Shown here: positions 23,901 through 35,113 of the stretch, in pieces
How the letters are laid out: each line of letters opens with the position of its first letter
How positions within the stretch are numbered: position 1 is the stretch's first letter
DNA from: Frateuria soli
Lineage (GTDB): Bacteria > Pseudomonadota > Gammaproteobacteria > Xanthomonadales > Rhodanobacteraceae
Length of the DNA stretch: 64,000 bases
Direction: 5' to 3'
Assembly: GCF_021117385.1 (NCBI RefSeq)
Contig: NZ_CP088252.1
Location: forward strand, 930,001 to 994,000
Program-made: the position numbers and the translations under genes
The notes under the pieces: model-generated
What the model saw: only the letters and a program-made list of their open reading frames with translations
What the model was told of the DNA's origin: nothing
Databases searched by the model: none

Positions 23901-26367
23901 CCTGCGTGAAAACGGCAACGGCTTCACCGCCGGGTCGGCCGTACTCGACGGGTACGACGTCGATCCGGTGATCGAGTTCTTCTACGATCCGAACGACAAC
24001 CAGACCAAGTTCCACCGCGAAATCATGCCGGCCAGCGCGGATGGCTCGCCCGTCACGGTCTTCAAGAAAGAAGATGCGATCATCACCGATCACAATCTCG
24101 ACCAGCTGAGGACGGTGTGGAGTGCGCAGAACCAGCTGTGGAGCACGAGCTTCAGCACCGGCGTCGACAGCGGCAGCCTGACCAGCACGAACCGCGATTA
24201 CGATTCGCTGTCGAGCAACGGTCGCTACATCTTCACCTGGATCGACGCCGACCACGATGGCGTGGTCGACAACGGCGAACAGCAGCCGTTCGCGTTCAGC
24301 GGTACCGGCAAGAGCAGTACCACCGGCTTCTACGGTGAAAAGAAGAACAACGGCACCACCGGCAACTTCCGGTACCTCAACACGGCCGACCCGGACGTGG
24401 CCATGCGCATCGTCGCCTGGATCCGTGGCTACGAGCTTGCGGACAAGGATGCCAAGGGCAACCGGTTGTGGCGCTCGCGGACGGTCGACTACAACAACGA
24501 CGGGACATTGCGCGTGCTGCGCTTGGGCGACATCGTCGACTCCACGCCTGTCGTTGTAGGCACCCCTTCGGAAGCGTTCGATCTGCTTTACGGCGATATC
24601 AGCTACGGCAATTTCAGGAAGAAGTACCGGAATCGCCGCCAGGTCGTCTACGTGGGCGCCAACGATGGCATGCTGCACGCCTTCAATGGCGGCTTCTACA
24701 ACGCTCGGGAACATCGGCTGCAGCTGACCCCTACCGACACCGCTCTCACAGTGACCGCCGACCCGCTGGGTGGCGAGCTTTGGGCCTATGTGCCAGGCAA
24801 CCTGTTGCCGCACCTGCGCTGGCTGGCTGATCCGGCCTACAAGCACAATTTTTACGTCGATGGCAGCCCGATCGCCCAGGATGTGAAGATCTTTGCCGAC
24901 GACACCGTCCATCCCCAAGGCTGGGGCACCATCCTGATCGTGCCATTCCGCTTCGGCGGTGGCCCGATCTCGGTCAACACCGCCACCGACAACACCACCG
25001 CCACGCAGAACTCATTCTCCGCCTACGTCGTGCTGGATGTGACCGATCCGGAAGATCCGCCGAAGCTGCTGGCCGAACTGACCAATACCGCGTTGTCTGA
25101 TTCCACGGCCAAGTGCGCCAGCGACAACAGGTTGAACTCGCCGTCGTGCGTCGACATCACCAAAGTGGTCGATACCTACACCTCGTCGATCCCGGCCGCG
25201 GCCATGTTCCGCGACAACACCTCCGGCAGCCCGAACAAGTTCTTCCTGTTCACCGGCTCGGGTACGTCGGACAACGGCGGTGAGGGTTCAAGCGAACACG
25301 GAGAGGCGACGACAACCACCTCCCTGACGATCCGCGCCTACGATCTCGAGACGCTCTCGGCCAAGCCGACCAAGGTGTTCGATTTCGAGGACATCGGTGC
25401 GACCGACGCGGGCGCCAACAGCTTCGCAGGCGACCTCATCGCTTCCGACTACAACCTCGATGGTCGTTCGGAGGGGCTGTACTTCGGCAGCGTCAAGGAC
25501 GCCGGTGCCGGTGCCTTCGGCGGGTCACTATGGAAGCTCAACTTCATGGTCGATGGTGTGGCCGATCCCAATCCGGACAACTGGACGAAGCTGCGTATCC
25601 TCAAGGACCTGGACCTGCCGATCACCATCCGGCCGACGGTCGGCCGCAACGATCGCGGCGCCCCCATGGTGTTCGTCGGCACCGGCCGGGCCTACACCAG
25701 AAACGACCTGGCGTCGACTGCGCAACAGAAAATAGTGGGCCTGATCGACACCTCGCTGTTGTCGACCAGCGACGATCAGTACAAGGTGCTTCCGTTGGCC
25801 ATGTCCGATCTGCTTGACGTCACCGACATCAACGTGTTCACCGATAGCTCGGTGACGGGGGCTGGCAGCGATGCGAACGGCAACAGCGTCGACACTTTCA
25901 ACAAACTGCTCGGTAGTTTCAATTCGATCGAACGCCTGGGCTGGTACCAGGAGCTCACTGCGCCCACGACCACCACCGACAAGACGCCGGCCGAGCGCGT
26001 CGTCAGCGCGCAGAGCCTGTTGGGTGGCGTGCTGCTGACCTCCACGTTCTTCCCGGGCACGGACACCTGCACGGACGTTGGCCGCGGCGCGCTCTACAGC
26101 CTCAACTACAAGAGCGGCACGGCCAATCCGACCGATACACCCTTCGGCACCGCCGACGTCGACGGCAAGCAGGCGGTGAACAAGTCGACCGACATGGGGC
26201 CGGGCCTGCCGGCGCCGCCGAGCCTCCATGTGGGCGAGGGCACCGGCCAACGCAAGCTGACCGCGTGCGTGCAGACCTCGACCGGCGCGATCATCTGCAA
26301 GGAGATCACCACCCTCAAGTCGGTGCTCAGCAGCGAGGTATCCTGGCATGAACCGCTGGACAAGTAA
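20917..26367 (+). CDS. pilY1: type IV pilus tip adhesin/assembly protein PilY1
   Basis: A 1816-residue secreted protein, long for the family. After a signal peptide (to about residue 32, PPAHA), the N-terminal region reads [20 protein letters not shown], then DLNGDGVVD near residue 93, a Ca-binding-like loop. The C-terminal beta-propeller is marked by [15 protein letters not shown] near 1243. Other acidic loops are [12 protein letters not shown] near 1110 and [10 protein letters not shown] near 1510, the last in the region where calcium controls pilus retraction in Pseudomonas PilY1. No clear MIDAS (DxSxS) was seen at the N-terminus. It is transported with the minor pilins and probably acts in adhesion and twitching. 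Confidence 0.92.
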   Translation: MNMEFGKAFSNVAGLALLTLVSGVSYLPPAHATTTSGIGLDAPISITSDGSKATADNYTAYPLLNVGSVPPLVMLVMSRDEQLYIKAYTDYTDLNGDGVVDTTYQDGFDYSGYFDANLCYGYSSGQFVAGAAATDDNGNSKAHECDGTKWSGNFLNWAAMSRIDVLRLVLYGGNRSTDTKDTTVLERSYIPSDLHAWSKVYLGSDVNKFTPFTTTSTGGKGLSMCNVSPTTTGGPELRVAKGSYTEWASTAREQCRWRDDITESGSDINRSDSPQKSDGLGNSVYTVRVLACNSSDYREKFCRKYTEKLSDGTSTDHWKPAGLLQRYGENGSMRFGLVTGTYSKPRAGGVLRRNIGKFAGNTGSGCVYDPAKGQVDEVNLQTGQFCNVVAGREGIVNTLSRFRLTSWNPDNDNYDDCNNYGILQRGSAGTRHLNDPGPSGTNAYDCKDSGNPLAEMYAEALRYIGGESAPTTLFNVSDASINGVAGLPLASWKDPYRKPEDGGNPYCANCSIIVITTGLNSFDSDQIPNVAALPVQANAATTLVGANENLAGAKTSGAPPKYLVGRYGALDGTTYQDVCTPYEIDDLALAHGICPDVPSLEGGYQMAGLAYQAWTNDMRKDKTGTQKVQTYAIALAESLPSFTIPVCETGNDITSCPVDFITITPACQANNTGSAALDSTTGWRSCYLGNLTVGPKTSTTQKDSKGNFKVYGLPSLDVTYNGQRRPVRGSFTITWEDSQWGNDHDNDVVEMLSFCVGSYCSYDGNNDGYDDICVDTLDSDICKNGKVNTSNGQFLVTRVQALSAYAGNALRIGYTMAGADNSTGQAAKFTVLRPGDTNGSLLYGSKGDADSWSRPSADKLSTGPSEQLPLPNPLFYAAKYGGFADQNKDNKPDRQDSAEWDAIVNDSGANGQDGLPDNYFMVRNPAQLQERLAYMFEAILKRAGSGTAAAVVANSAKGVGLVYQALYQAERKDSSDRAAAWSGTLNGLWTDSFGHLRENGNGFTAGSAVLDGYDVDPVIEFFYDPNDNQTKFHREIMPASADGSPVTVFKKEDAIITDHNLDQLRTVWSAQNQLWSTSFSTGVDSGSLTSTNRDYDSLSSNGRYIFTWIDADHDGVVDNGEQQPFAFSGTGKSSTTGFYGEKKNNGTTGNFRYLNTADPDVAMRIVAWIRGYELADKDAKGNRLWRSRTVDYNNDGTLRVLRLGDIVDSTPVVVGTPSEAFDLLYGDISYGNFRKKYRNRRQVVYVGANDGMLHAFNGGFYNAREHRLQLTPTDTALTVTADPLGGELWAYVPGNLLPHLRWLADPAYKHNFYVDGSPIAQDVKIFADDTVHPQGWGTILIVPFRFGGGPISVNTATDNTTATQNSFSAYVVLDVTDPEDPPKLLAELTNTALSDSTAKCASDNRLNSPSCVDITKVVDTYTSSIPAAAMFRDNTSGSPNKFFLFTGSGTSDNGGEGSSEHGEATTTTSLTIRAYDLETLSAKPTKVFDFEDIGATDAGANSFAGDLIASDYNLDGRSEGLYFGSVKDAGAGAFGGSLWKLNFMVDGVADPNPDNWTKLRILKDLDLPITIRPTVGRNDRGAPMVFVGTGRAYTRNDLASTAQQKIVGLIDTSLLSTSDDQYKVLPLAMSDLLDVTDINVFTDSSVTGAGSDANGNSVDTFNKLLGSFNSIERLGWYQELTAPTTTTDKTPAERVVSAQSLLGGVLLTSTFFPGTDTCTDVGRGALYSLNYKSGTANPTDTPFGTADVDGKQAVNKSTDMGPGLPAPPSLHVGEGTGQRKLTACVQTSTGAIICKEITTLKSVLSSEVSWHEPLDK

Positions 26368-26377
26368 GGAGCACCAC

Positions 26378-26794
26378 ATGCGCAGGCAGCAGGGTTTCAC
26401 GCTGATCGAAATGATGATCGTGTTGCTGATCGTCGCCATCCTGGCGGCGGTCGCGATCCCGTCGTACCGCAGGTACGTGGTGCGCTCGCATCGCACGGAT
26501 GCGCAGCGCGCGCTCACCGAGCTGGCGGCCAGGCAGGAGCGCTTCCTCTACAGCAACAATACCTACGCCGACAGCGTCTCGGCGCTTGGCGGATCCAGTT
26601 CGATGGCCGGCAGCTACTACAGGGTTTCCGTCGACCCGGCCAGCGCCTCCACCACGACGTACACCGTGGTGGCGACGGCGTTGGGTTCGCAACATGACGA
26701 CGACAAGCAATGCCAGACGCTCAGCCTCGACCAGGCCGGCCGCCAGGAGTCGACCGGCTCGACCGCGAACGATCCGGCATGCTGGGGTCGCTGA
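26378..26794 (+). CDS. pilE: type IV pilus minor pilin PilE
   Basis: A 138-residue prepilin. The leader MRRQQG is cut before FTLIE, followed by [23 protein letters not shown], the classic pilin helix. The next stretch [25 protein letters not shown] is the PilE-type alpha-helix and loop. A disulfide pair may be C-terminal (KQCQTLSL...NDPACWGR). The ATG at 26378 was chosen over one at 26348 because AAGGAG lies 7 bases upstream and gives a normal 6-residue leader. It starts 10 bases after pilY1. Confidence 0.93.
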   Translation: MRRQQGFTLIEMMIVLLIVAILAAVAIPSYRRYVVRSHRTDAQRALTELAARQERFLYSNNTYADSVSALGGSSSMAGSYYRVSVDPASASTTTYTVVATALGSQHDDDKQCQTLSLDQAGRQESTGSTANDPACWGR

Positions 26795-26796
26795 GC

Positions 26797-27225
26797 ATGG
26801 TGCACGTAAGGCTTCTGGCAGGGTGTATCGCCACGTGCCTGTGCCTGGCGGCGACTGCCCAGGATGGCACCTACTACAAGTGGACCGACGCCAGCGGCAC
26901 GGTCCATTTCAGCGCCACACCCCCGTCCGGGCAAAAGGCCCAGACGCTCAAGCTCGAGGGAGCGGCCGGCGAACAGGCCGCCCCCGCACCGCCGGCACCG
27001 GCGGTCGAGCCCACACCGCAACTGGAGGAGGCGCAGGGGGCGTATCGCAAGCGTGCCTGCGAGGCGGCGCGCAACGATCTGGCGGTGCTCGAAAAGAACC
27101 GCATGGTGGTGAGCGGCAGCAGCCCCGATGCAGCCACCAAGCTTGACGCGGAACAGCGCAACCAGGCCAAACTCCGCGCCAAACAGCGCATCACCCAGTT
27201 CTGCGAAACGGGGAACAAGCCATGA
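26797..27225 (+). CDS. DUF4124-domain secreted protein within the pilin operon
   Basis: A 142-residue protein with a signal peptide (RLLAGCIATCLCLAATA, then QDG). Residues 23-45 match DUF4124: GTYYKWTDASGTVHFSATPP. A Pro/Ala-rich linker follows, then a helical C-terminus with two cysteines (KRACEAARNDLAVLEKNR, TQFCETGNKP). DUF4124 proteins are periplasmic and have no settled function. It lies 2 bases after pilE and is ATGA-coupled to fimT, so it is likely co-expressed with the pilus tip. It may play the role of an accessory protein such as PilY2, but that is inference. Confidence 0.8.
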   Translation: MVHVRLLAGCIATCLCLAATAQDGTYYKWTDASGTVHFSATPPSGQKAQTLKLEGAAGEQAAPAPPAPAVEPTPQLEEAQGAYRKRACEAARNDLAVLEKNRMVVSGSSPDAATKLDAEQRNQAKLRAKQRITQFCETGNKP

Positions 27226-27806
27226 GCACGCACGCGTCCAGGCCATCGCGCGGCTTCACCCTGATCGAGCTGATGGTGACCGTGGTCGTGTTGGCGATCC
27301 TCGCCGCGATCGCCTTGCCCAACTTCCGCGACTTCATGCAACGTAGCGCAGTCACTGCGCAATCCAACGCCGTGCTTGCCGACCTGCAGTACGCGCGCAA
27401 CGACGCCATTACCCGACGGGTAATCACGGAGCTTTGCGGCAGCACGGACGGTACTGCCTGCACAGGTACGAACACGTTCGAGGCGGGCTGGGTCATCTAT
27501 CGCGAGACCGCGCCCGGCCCTGCCGCGACGTTCACCTCGGCCGACGAGGTATTGCGGGTCACCCAGGCCAAATCGGGAATCAGCGTCCGCCTGGTGGACG
27601 ATACGGGCACGGCGGTGAACGACGTGGGGTTCAGCCAGGATGGTTCGACCACCAGCAGCGCTCCGCTGAGCTTCCTGGTGTGTCCCAAGTCCGATGGCGA
27701 CACCGTTGGCGAGAGTACCGACCGGGTACAGGGTGCGGAGGTGCTGCTGTCGACCTCCGGGCGTGCGTCGATCCGGAAAATCGAAGCAGGCGGCAGCTGC
27801 GGCTGA
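27222..27806 (+). CDS. fimT: FimT/FimU-type minor pilin (GspH family)
   Basis: A 194-residue prepilin with leader MSTHASRPSRG cut before FTLIE, then LMVTVVVLAILAAIALPNF. The following helix DFMQRSAVTAQSNAVLADLQ and YARNDAITRR are the GspH/FimT signature. Cysteines at LCGSTDGTAC and later FLVCPKS and GGSCG suggest two disulfides. FimT in some gammaproteobacteria binds DNA for uptake during natural transformation. FimU is a pilus tip component, and this protein could be either. It is the last gene of the operon, followed by a terminator. Confidence 0.87.
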   Translation: MSTHASRPSRGFTLIELMVTVVVLAILAAIALPNFRDFMQRSAVTAQSNAVLADLQYARNDAITRRVITELCGSTDGTACTGTNTFEAGWVIYRETAPGPAATFTSADEVLRVTQAKSGISVRLVDDTGTAVNDVGFSQDGSTTSSAPLSFLVCPKSDGDTVGESTDRVQGAEVLLSTSGRASIRKIEAGGSCG

Positions 27807-27824
27807 GCAGCGGATCCACCAAGC

Positions 27825-27853
27825 AAAAACCCGGCACGAGGCCGGGTTTTTTT
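27825..27853 (+). terminator. intrinsic terminator of the pilin operon
   Basis: AAAAACCCGGC-ACGAG-GCCGGGTTTTTTT, 18 bases after the fimT stop. The A run makes it bidirectional, so it also serves the facing tRNA-Val. Confidence 0.92.
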
Positions 27854-27858
27854 ATACG

Positions 27859-27933
27859 TGGTGGGCGATGCAAGGATCGAACTTGCGACACCTGCCGTGT
27901 GAAGGCAGTGCTCTACCGCTGAGCTAATCGCCC
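27859..27933 (-). tRNA. tRNA-Val, anticodon CAC, CCA encoded
   Basis: On the minus strand the acceptor GGGCGAT pairs with ATCGCCC. The D-arm is TAGCTCAGCGGTAGAGC, the anticodon stem-loop CTGCC-TTCACAC-GGCAG, and the T-arm CGCAAGTTCGATCCTTGC. The anticodon is CAC, reading GTG. The discriminator A and the encoded CCA (27859-27861) follow. Confidence 0.95.
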
Positions 27934-27944
27934 GAGAGCGCGCA

Positions 27945-27973
27945 ACTATACGGGGCGTCGTCCGGCCGGTCAA
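27945..27973 (-). promoter_or_regulatory. promoter of tRNA-Val
   Basis: On the minus strand TTGACC (complement of 27968-27973) and TATAGT (complement of 27945-27950) are spaced by 17 bases. The GC-rich discriminator GCGCGC between -10 and the tRNA fits stringent control. Confidence 0.8.
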
Positions 27974-28037
27974 TGGGCACGGTGAGGTGCCGTGGCGTTG
28001 GGTAGAATGCCCGCCTTTCAGGCAGGCGCCCCGAACC

Positions 28038-28364
28038 ATGGACATCTTCGCTCCGATCCTGCACGCGCTGCAGCATTTCCATTTGACGCCATGGAAGCTG
28101 GTGGGCTTTGCCGGCACGTTCATGTTCACCAGTCGCTGGTTCGTGCAGCTGTATTACACGCGCAAGTACAAAAGGGTGGTGATGCCGCTGTCCTTCTGGT
28201 GGCTGTCGGTTATTGGCAGCGCGCTGCTGCTTGCCTACTTCACCGTGGGCAAGAACGACTCGGTCGGTATCCTCTCCAACTTCTTTCCGGTGTTCGTGTC
28301 GGTCTACAACCTGGTCGTGCACATGCGCCATCGCAGGAGCAGCGTCGCCGGCGACCAAGCCTGA
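28038..28364 (+). CDS. small membrane protein with lipid-A-disaccharide synthase N-terminal (LAB_N) domain
   Basis: A 108-residue inner membrane protein with about three hydrophobic helices. The middle reads WKLVGFAGTFMFTSRWFVQLYYTRKYKR, then MPLSFWWLSVIGSALLLAYF, and SVGILSNFFPVFVSVYNLVVH. This is the LAB_N pattern, found alone in small proteins often linked to lipid A or glycosyltransferase loci; its activity is unknown. A TAGAAT hexamer at 28003-28008 could be the -10. It converges on metH with 26 bases between the stop codons. No lipid A genes are nearby here. Confidence 0.82.
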   Translation: MDIFAPILHALQHFHLTPWKLVGFAGTFMFTSRWFVQLYYTRKYKRVVMPLSFWWLSVIGSALLLAYFTVGKNDSVGILSNFFPVFVSVYNLVVHMRHRRSSVAGDQA

Positions 28365-28390
28365 GGCGCGGTGCCGCTCGCAGGTTCGCT

Positions 28391-31075
<2,685 letters not shown>

Positions 31076-31100
31076 GCGTTTGCTTTCGCTTCTGCTTCAG

Positions 31101-31236
31101 CTTCCTCTCCCCTCCGGGGAGAGGATTGAGGTGAGGGGACGGGGCTCGCGGAGAGCTCCAGAAGAGCCGGCATTGGTGCTAGACCGTCGCTAGAGCGGCC
31201 CCTCACCCCAACCCTCTCGCCGGAGGGGAGAGGAAG
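31101..31236. repeat. inverted CCTCTCC / GGAGAGG repeat pair between the two metH genes
   Basis: The left unit (31101-31140) reads CTTCCTCTCCCCTCCGGGGA, continuing GAGGATTGAGGTGAGGGG. The right unit (31199-31236) is its inverse: CCCCTCACCCCAACCCTCTC then GCCGGAGGGGAGAGGAAG. The pair makes up most of the gap splitting MetH and could fold in the mRNA between the cistrons. Confidence 0.8.
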
Positions 31237-31250
31237 CCGGTCCGAGGTAT

Positions 31251-32330
31251 TCATGCAGCCTCTCGCGAGGCGTCGGGCAGGCGCCTCGGCACACAGCCAC
31301 GCACCGCCTCGGCGATCGCGGCGATGTGTGCCGGCGTGGTTCCGCAGCAACCGCCGACCAGGTTGAGCAGGCCGTCGCGAGCGAAGCCGCCGACCACGGC
31401 GGCCATCTGTTCGGGCGTCTCGTCGTATTCGGCGAAGGCGTTGGGCAGGCCGGCATTGGGATGGGTGCTGACGTAACAGTCGGCGATGTCGGCCAGCGTC
31501 TGCACGTGCGGGCGCAGGTCGGCGGCGCCGAGCGCACAGTTCAGGCCTACCGCCAGCGGGCGGGCGTGGGCGATCGAGTAGTAGAAGGCCTCGGCGGTCT
31601 GCCCCGAGAGCGTACGGCCGGAGCGGTCGGTGATCGTCCCGGAGATCATCACCGGCAGGCGCGCGCCGCGCTCGCGGAACAGCTCGGACAGCGCGAACAA
31701 CGCGGCCTTGGCGTTGAGCGTATCGAATATGGTTTCCACCATCAGGATGTCCACGCCGCCGTCGATCAGCCCGGACGCCGACTCGCGGTAATTGCCGGCC
31801 AGTTCCTCGAACGTGACGTTGCGAAAGCCGGGATCGTTGACGTCCGGCGACAGCGAGGCGGTGCGGCTGGTGGGTCCGAGCACGCCGATGGCGAAGCGCG
31901 GTCTCTCCGGCGTCCTCGTGGTATGGGCGTCGCAGGCCGCCCGGGCTAGCCTGGCGCCTTCCAGGTTGAGCTCGAAGGCGAGATGCTGGAGGTGGTAGTC
32001 GGCCTGGCTGATGCGGGTGGAGTTGAAGGTATTGGTCTCGACCAGGTCGGCGCCGGCCTCCAGATAAGCCTCGTGCACGCCGCGGATCAGCTCCGGGCGG
32101 GTGAGCGAGAGCAGGTCGTTGTTGCCCTTCAGGTCGCAGCTGCCCGGATGGACGTGTTCATGCCGGCTGTCGTGGCCGTGCGCGAATCGCTCGCCGCGGA
32201 AGCCCGACTCGTCCAGTGCGTGGCCCTGCAACATCGTGCCCATGGCGCCGTCGAGGATCAGGATGCGCTCGCGCAGCGCCTGTTCGAGGCGGGCGACGCG
32301 ATCGGGATGGAGCCAGGGCAGGGTGGTCAT
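31251..32330 (-). CDS. metH: homocysteine S-methyltransferase domain of split methionine synthase
   Basis: A 359-residue protein equal to the N-terminal homocysteine-binding barrel of MetH. It begins [16 protein letters not shown], the conserved start, and holds the zinc ligands in VGLNCALGA and GGCCGTTP (Cys328 and Cys329). Zinc activates the thiol of homocysteine. It would pair with the folate/B12/AdoMet part encoded 175 bases downstream on the same strand. A GAGGAAAC ribosome site precedes the ATG. The ArsR-methyltransferase gene ends 84 bases upstream, suggesting one operon. No cobalamin or SAM riboswitch-sized leader is available in that gap. Confidence 0.93.
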   Translation of the reverse strand: MTTLPWLHPDRVARLEQALRERILILDGAMGTMLQGHALDESGFRGERFAHGHDSRHEHVHPGSCDLKGNNDLLSLTRPELIRGVHEAYLEAGADLVETNTFNSTRISQADYHLQHLAFELNLEGARLARAACDAHTTRTPERPRFAIGVLGPTSRTASLSPDVNDPGFRNVTFEELAGNYRESASGLIDGGVDILMVETIFDTLNAKAALFALSELFRERGARLPVMISGTITDRSGRTLSGQTAEAFYYSIAHARPLAVGLNCALGAADLRPHVQTLADIADCYVSTHPNAGLPNAFAEYDETPEQMAAVVGGFARDGLLNLVGGCCGTTPAHIAAIAEAVRGCVPRRLPDASREAA

Positions 32331-32385
32331 GGTGTTTCCTCGACTGTGCGGGCATGAGGCGACGCCTCCATCCGCCCTTCGGGCA

Positions 32386-32409
32386 CCTTCCCCCGCACGC
32401 GGGGGAAGG
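32386..32409 (-). other. GC-rich hairpin between regulator and metH
   Basis: CCTTCCCCCG and CGGGGGAAGG pair over 10 bases with a 4-base loop. There is no T run on either side, so it is more likely an mRNA stability or spacing element than a terminator. Confidence 0.45.
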
Positions 32410-32414
32410 AATGG

Positions 32415-33341
32415 TTACGGTTTGCGGGCCAACAGGCTGATCACTTCGAAATGCGGCGCCTTGCGCTCACGGCTCAGGCGTACGCAGCTGGATACGGCCA
32501 GGCCGGCATCGGTGGCGAAACGGGACAGCTCGTCACGGGTGAAACCCAGGTTGCGGTGGTCGAACGGTTCGACCGCGGCGCGATGGGCGTGCTTGCCCAG
32601 CGTCACGGCAAGCAACCGGCCGCCACCGCGCAGCAGGCGCGCGGCTTCGGTCACGGCCCGACCCGGGTGCTCGGCATAGGTCAACGCATGCAGCATCAAC
32701 ACCAGGTCGAAACGGCGCTTGCCCAGGTCCAGCGCATGCATGTCGCCCTGGTGGACCTCCACGTTTGGAAAGGCCTTCAGGCGCTGCGCAGCGGCGGCGA
32801 CCACGCGCTCGCTGGAATCGATGCAGACGATCGAGCGCGCGTGCGGCGCGAGCAGCTCGGCAGTGATGCCGTCGCCCGAGGCGATGTCCAGCACATCGCC
32901 GGTTTCCAGAAGCTGCAGCAGCGAGCGGGCAAGGGTTTCCCAGGTACGGCCGGGCGAGTAGTGGCGCTCCATGTCGCCGGCGACGGTGTCGGCCCAGCCT
33001 TCCGCGCGGGCGCGGTTGGCCAGTACCGATGGCAGGCGCGCCGCATCCTCGCGCAGCAAGGCGTCGTCGATGCTTTCGCGCAGCGAATGGAGCAGCGCGT
33101 GCTGGTGCGAATCGCCCTCGTTGTTGGCCCGGTAATAGGCCGACACGCCGGCGCGGCGGTCACGTACCAGCTCGGCTTCCTTCAGCTTGGCCAGGTGCGT
33201 GGACACGCGCGGCTGGGCCAGGTGCAGCACCTGGGCCAGCTCGGCCACGGTCAGCTCCTCGTGCTCCAGCAAGGCCAGCAGGCGCACGCGGGTGGGATCG
33301 GCCAGCAGGCGCAGGACGCCGGAGGCGGTCGCCAGATCCAT
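32415..33341 (-). CDS. ArsR-type transcriptional regulator fused to SAM-dependent methyltransferase
   Basis: A 308-residue two-domain protein. Residues 1-85 are an ArsR winged helix (GVLRLLADPTRVRLLALLEH, then AELAQVLHLAQPRVSTHLAKL). Residues 140-250 are a class I methyltransferase fold with the SAM loop VLDIASGDGITAELL and an acidic strand end IVCIDSS. The start ATGGATCTG was preferred over one two codons upstream because AAAAGG then has proper spacing. It precedes split metH on the same strand, which suggests it senses SAM or SAH to control methionine synthesis, like the SahR-type ArsR regulators; that role is inference. An ATCGCGAT palindrome lies 13 bases before the start. Confidence 0.88.
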   Translation of the reverse strand: MDLATASGVLRLLADPTRVRLLALLEHEELTVAELAQVLHLAQPRVSTHLAKLKEAELVRDRRAGVSAYYRANNEGDSHQHALLHSLRESIDDALLREDAARLPSVLANRARAEGWADTVAGDMERHYSPGRTWETLARSLLQLLETGDVLDIASGDGITAELLAPHARSIVCIDSSERVVAAAAQRLKAFPNVEVHQGDMHALDLGKRRFDLVLMLHALTYAEHPGRAVTEAARLLRGGGRLLAVTLGKHAHRAAVEPFDHRNLGFTRDELSRFATDAGLAVSSCVRLSRERKAPHFEVISLLARKP

Positions 33342-33523
33342 TTCCATCCTTTTATCGCGATGCGGAGATGGATAGGCTAGGCGCCGCTGCCGCGGGCGTC
33401 AAGGGCGCGATGGCCGGGATGCCTGGAGTGCGGGCCGGGAGAGGGCGGCGGGTTGCCCCACCCTGCGGAGGCGCATGCCGGTTCGGCTAAACTAGCGGGC
33501 TTCGCCACGTCTTGGAGCCGCCC

Positions 33524-34684
<1,161 letters not shown>

Positions 34685-34815
34685 GCGCTTGGCTCCCTCT
34701 CCCTTTCGGGGAGAGGGCTGGGTGAGGGGCCGGGGCTCGCGGGGAAGTTGCCGGCGAGGCTCTTCGGAAGCATCGCGATATCGGCAGAGCAGCACTTTCG
34801 CCAATCCCAGAAGAA

Positions 34816-34844
34816 GCTCGGGCATTGCCCCGGGCTTTTTGTTT
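34816..34844 (+). terminator. terminator, copy 1 (acyl-CoA dehydrogenase)
   Basis: GCTCGGG-CATTGC-CCCGGGC with one G-T pair, followed by TTTTTGTTT. It lies about 130 bases after the stop. Confidence 0.75.
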
Positions 34845-35012
34845 CTGAGTCCGCGTGATCGCGCGCAACGAAACCGGTCTGCGCTGAGCGCTTGGCTCCC
34901 TCTCCCTTTCGGGGAGAGGGCGGGGGTGAGGGGCCGGGGCTCGCGGGGAAGTTGCCGGCGAGGCTCTTCGGAAGCATTGCCATGTCGGCAGAGCAGCACG
35001 TTCGCCAATCCC

Positions 35013-35044
35013 AAAAAAAAGCCCGGGCATTGCCCGGGCTTTTT
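35013..35044. terminator. bidirectional terminator, copy 2
   Basis: AAAAAAAA, then the perfect stem GCCCGGGC-ATT-GCCCGGGC, then TTTTT. It stands between the convergent acyl-CoA dehydrogenase and RND pump genes and should stop both strands. Confidence 0.88.
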
Positions 35045-35068
35045 CTTTAGTCCGAGGCGAGCCCCGGA

Positions 35069-35104
35069 CCCTCACCCCGGCCCTCTCCCCGGAAGGGAGA
35101 GGGA
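35069..35104. repeat. CCCTCACC / CCCTCTCC extragenic repeat unit
   Basis: A single unit CCCTCACCCCGGCCCTCTCC followed by CCGGAAGGGAGAGGGA. It is inverted relative to those inside the tandem duplication just upstream and ends 10 bases from the RND pump stop. Confidence 0.7.
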
Positions 35105-35113
35105 GAAGGGCGG

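Noticed and set aside
22132-24918. A 928-codon open frame opposite pilY1
   Set aside because: Same shadow effect; no ribosome site and no domain, while pilY1 on the other strand has clear family motifs.
31076-31250. Possible frameshift joining the two metH parts
   Set aside because: The 175-base gap contains repeat elements and no MetH-like coding sequence; both genes have proper ends, so a true split fits better than a sequencing error.
32331-32414. Cobalamin or SAM riboswitch before metH
   Set aside because: The gap is 84 bases, too short for a cobalamin riboswitch, and shows no matching conserved core.
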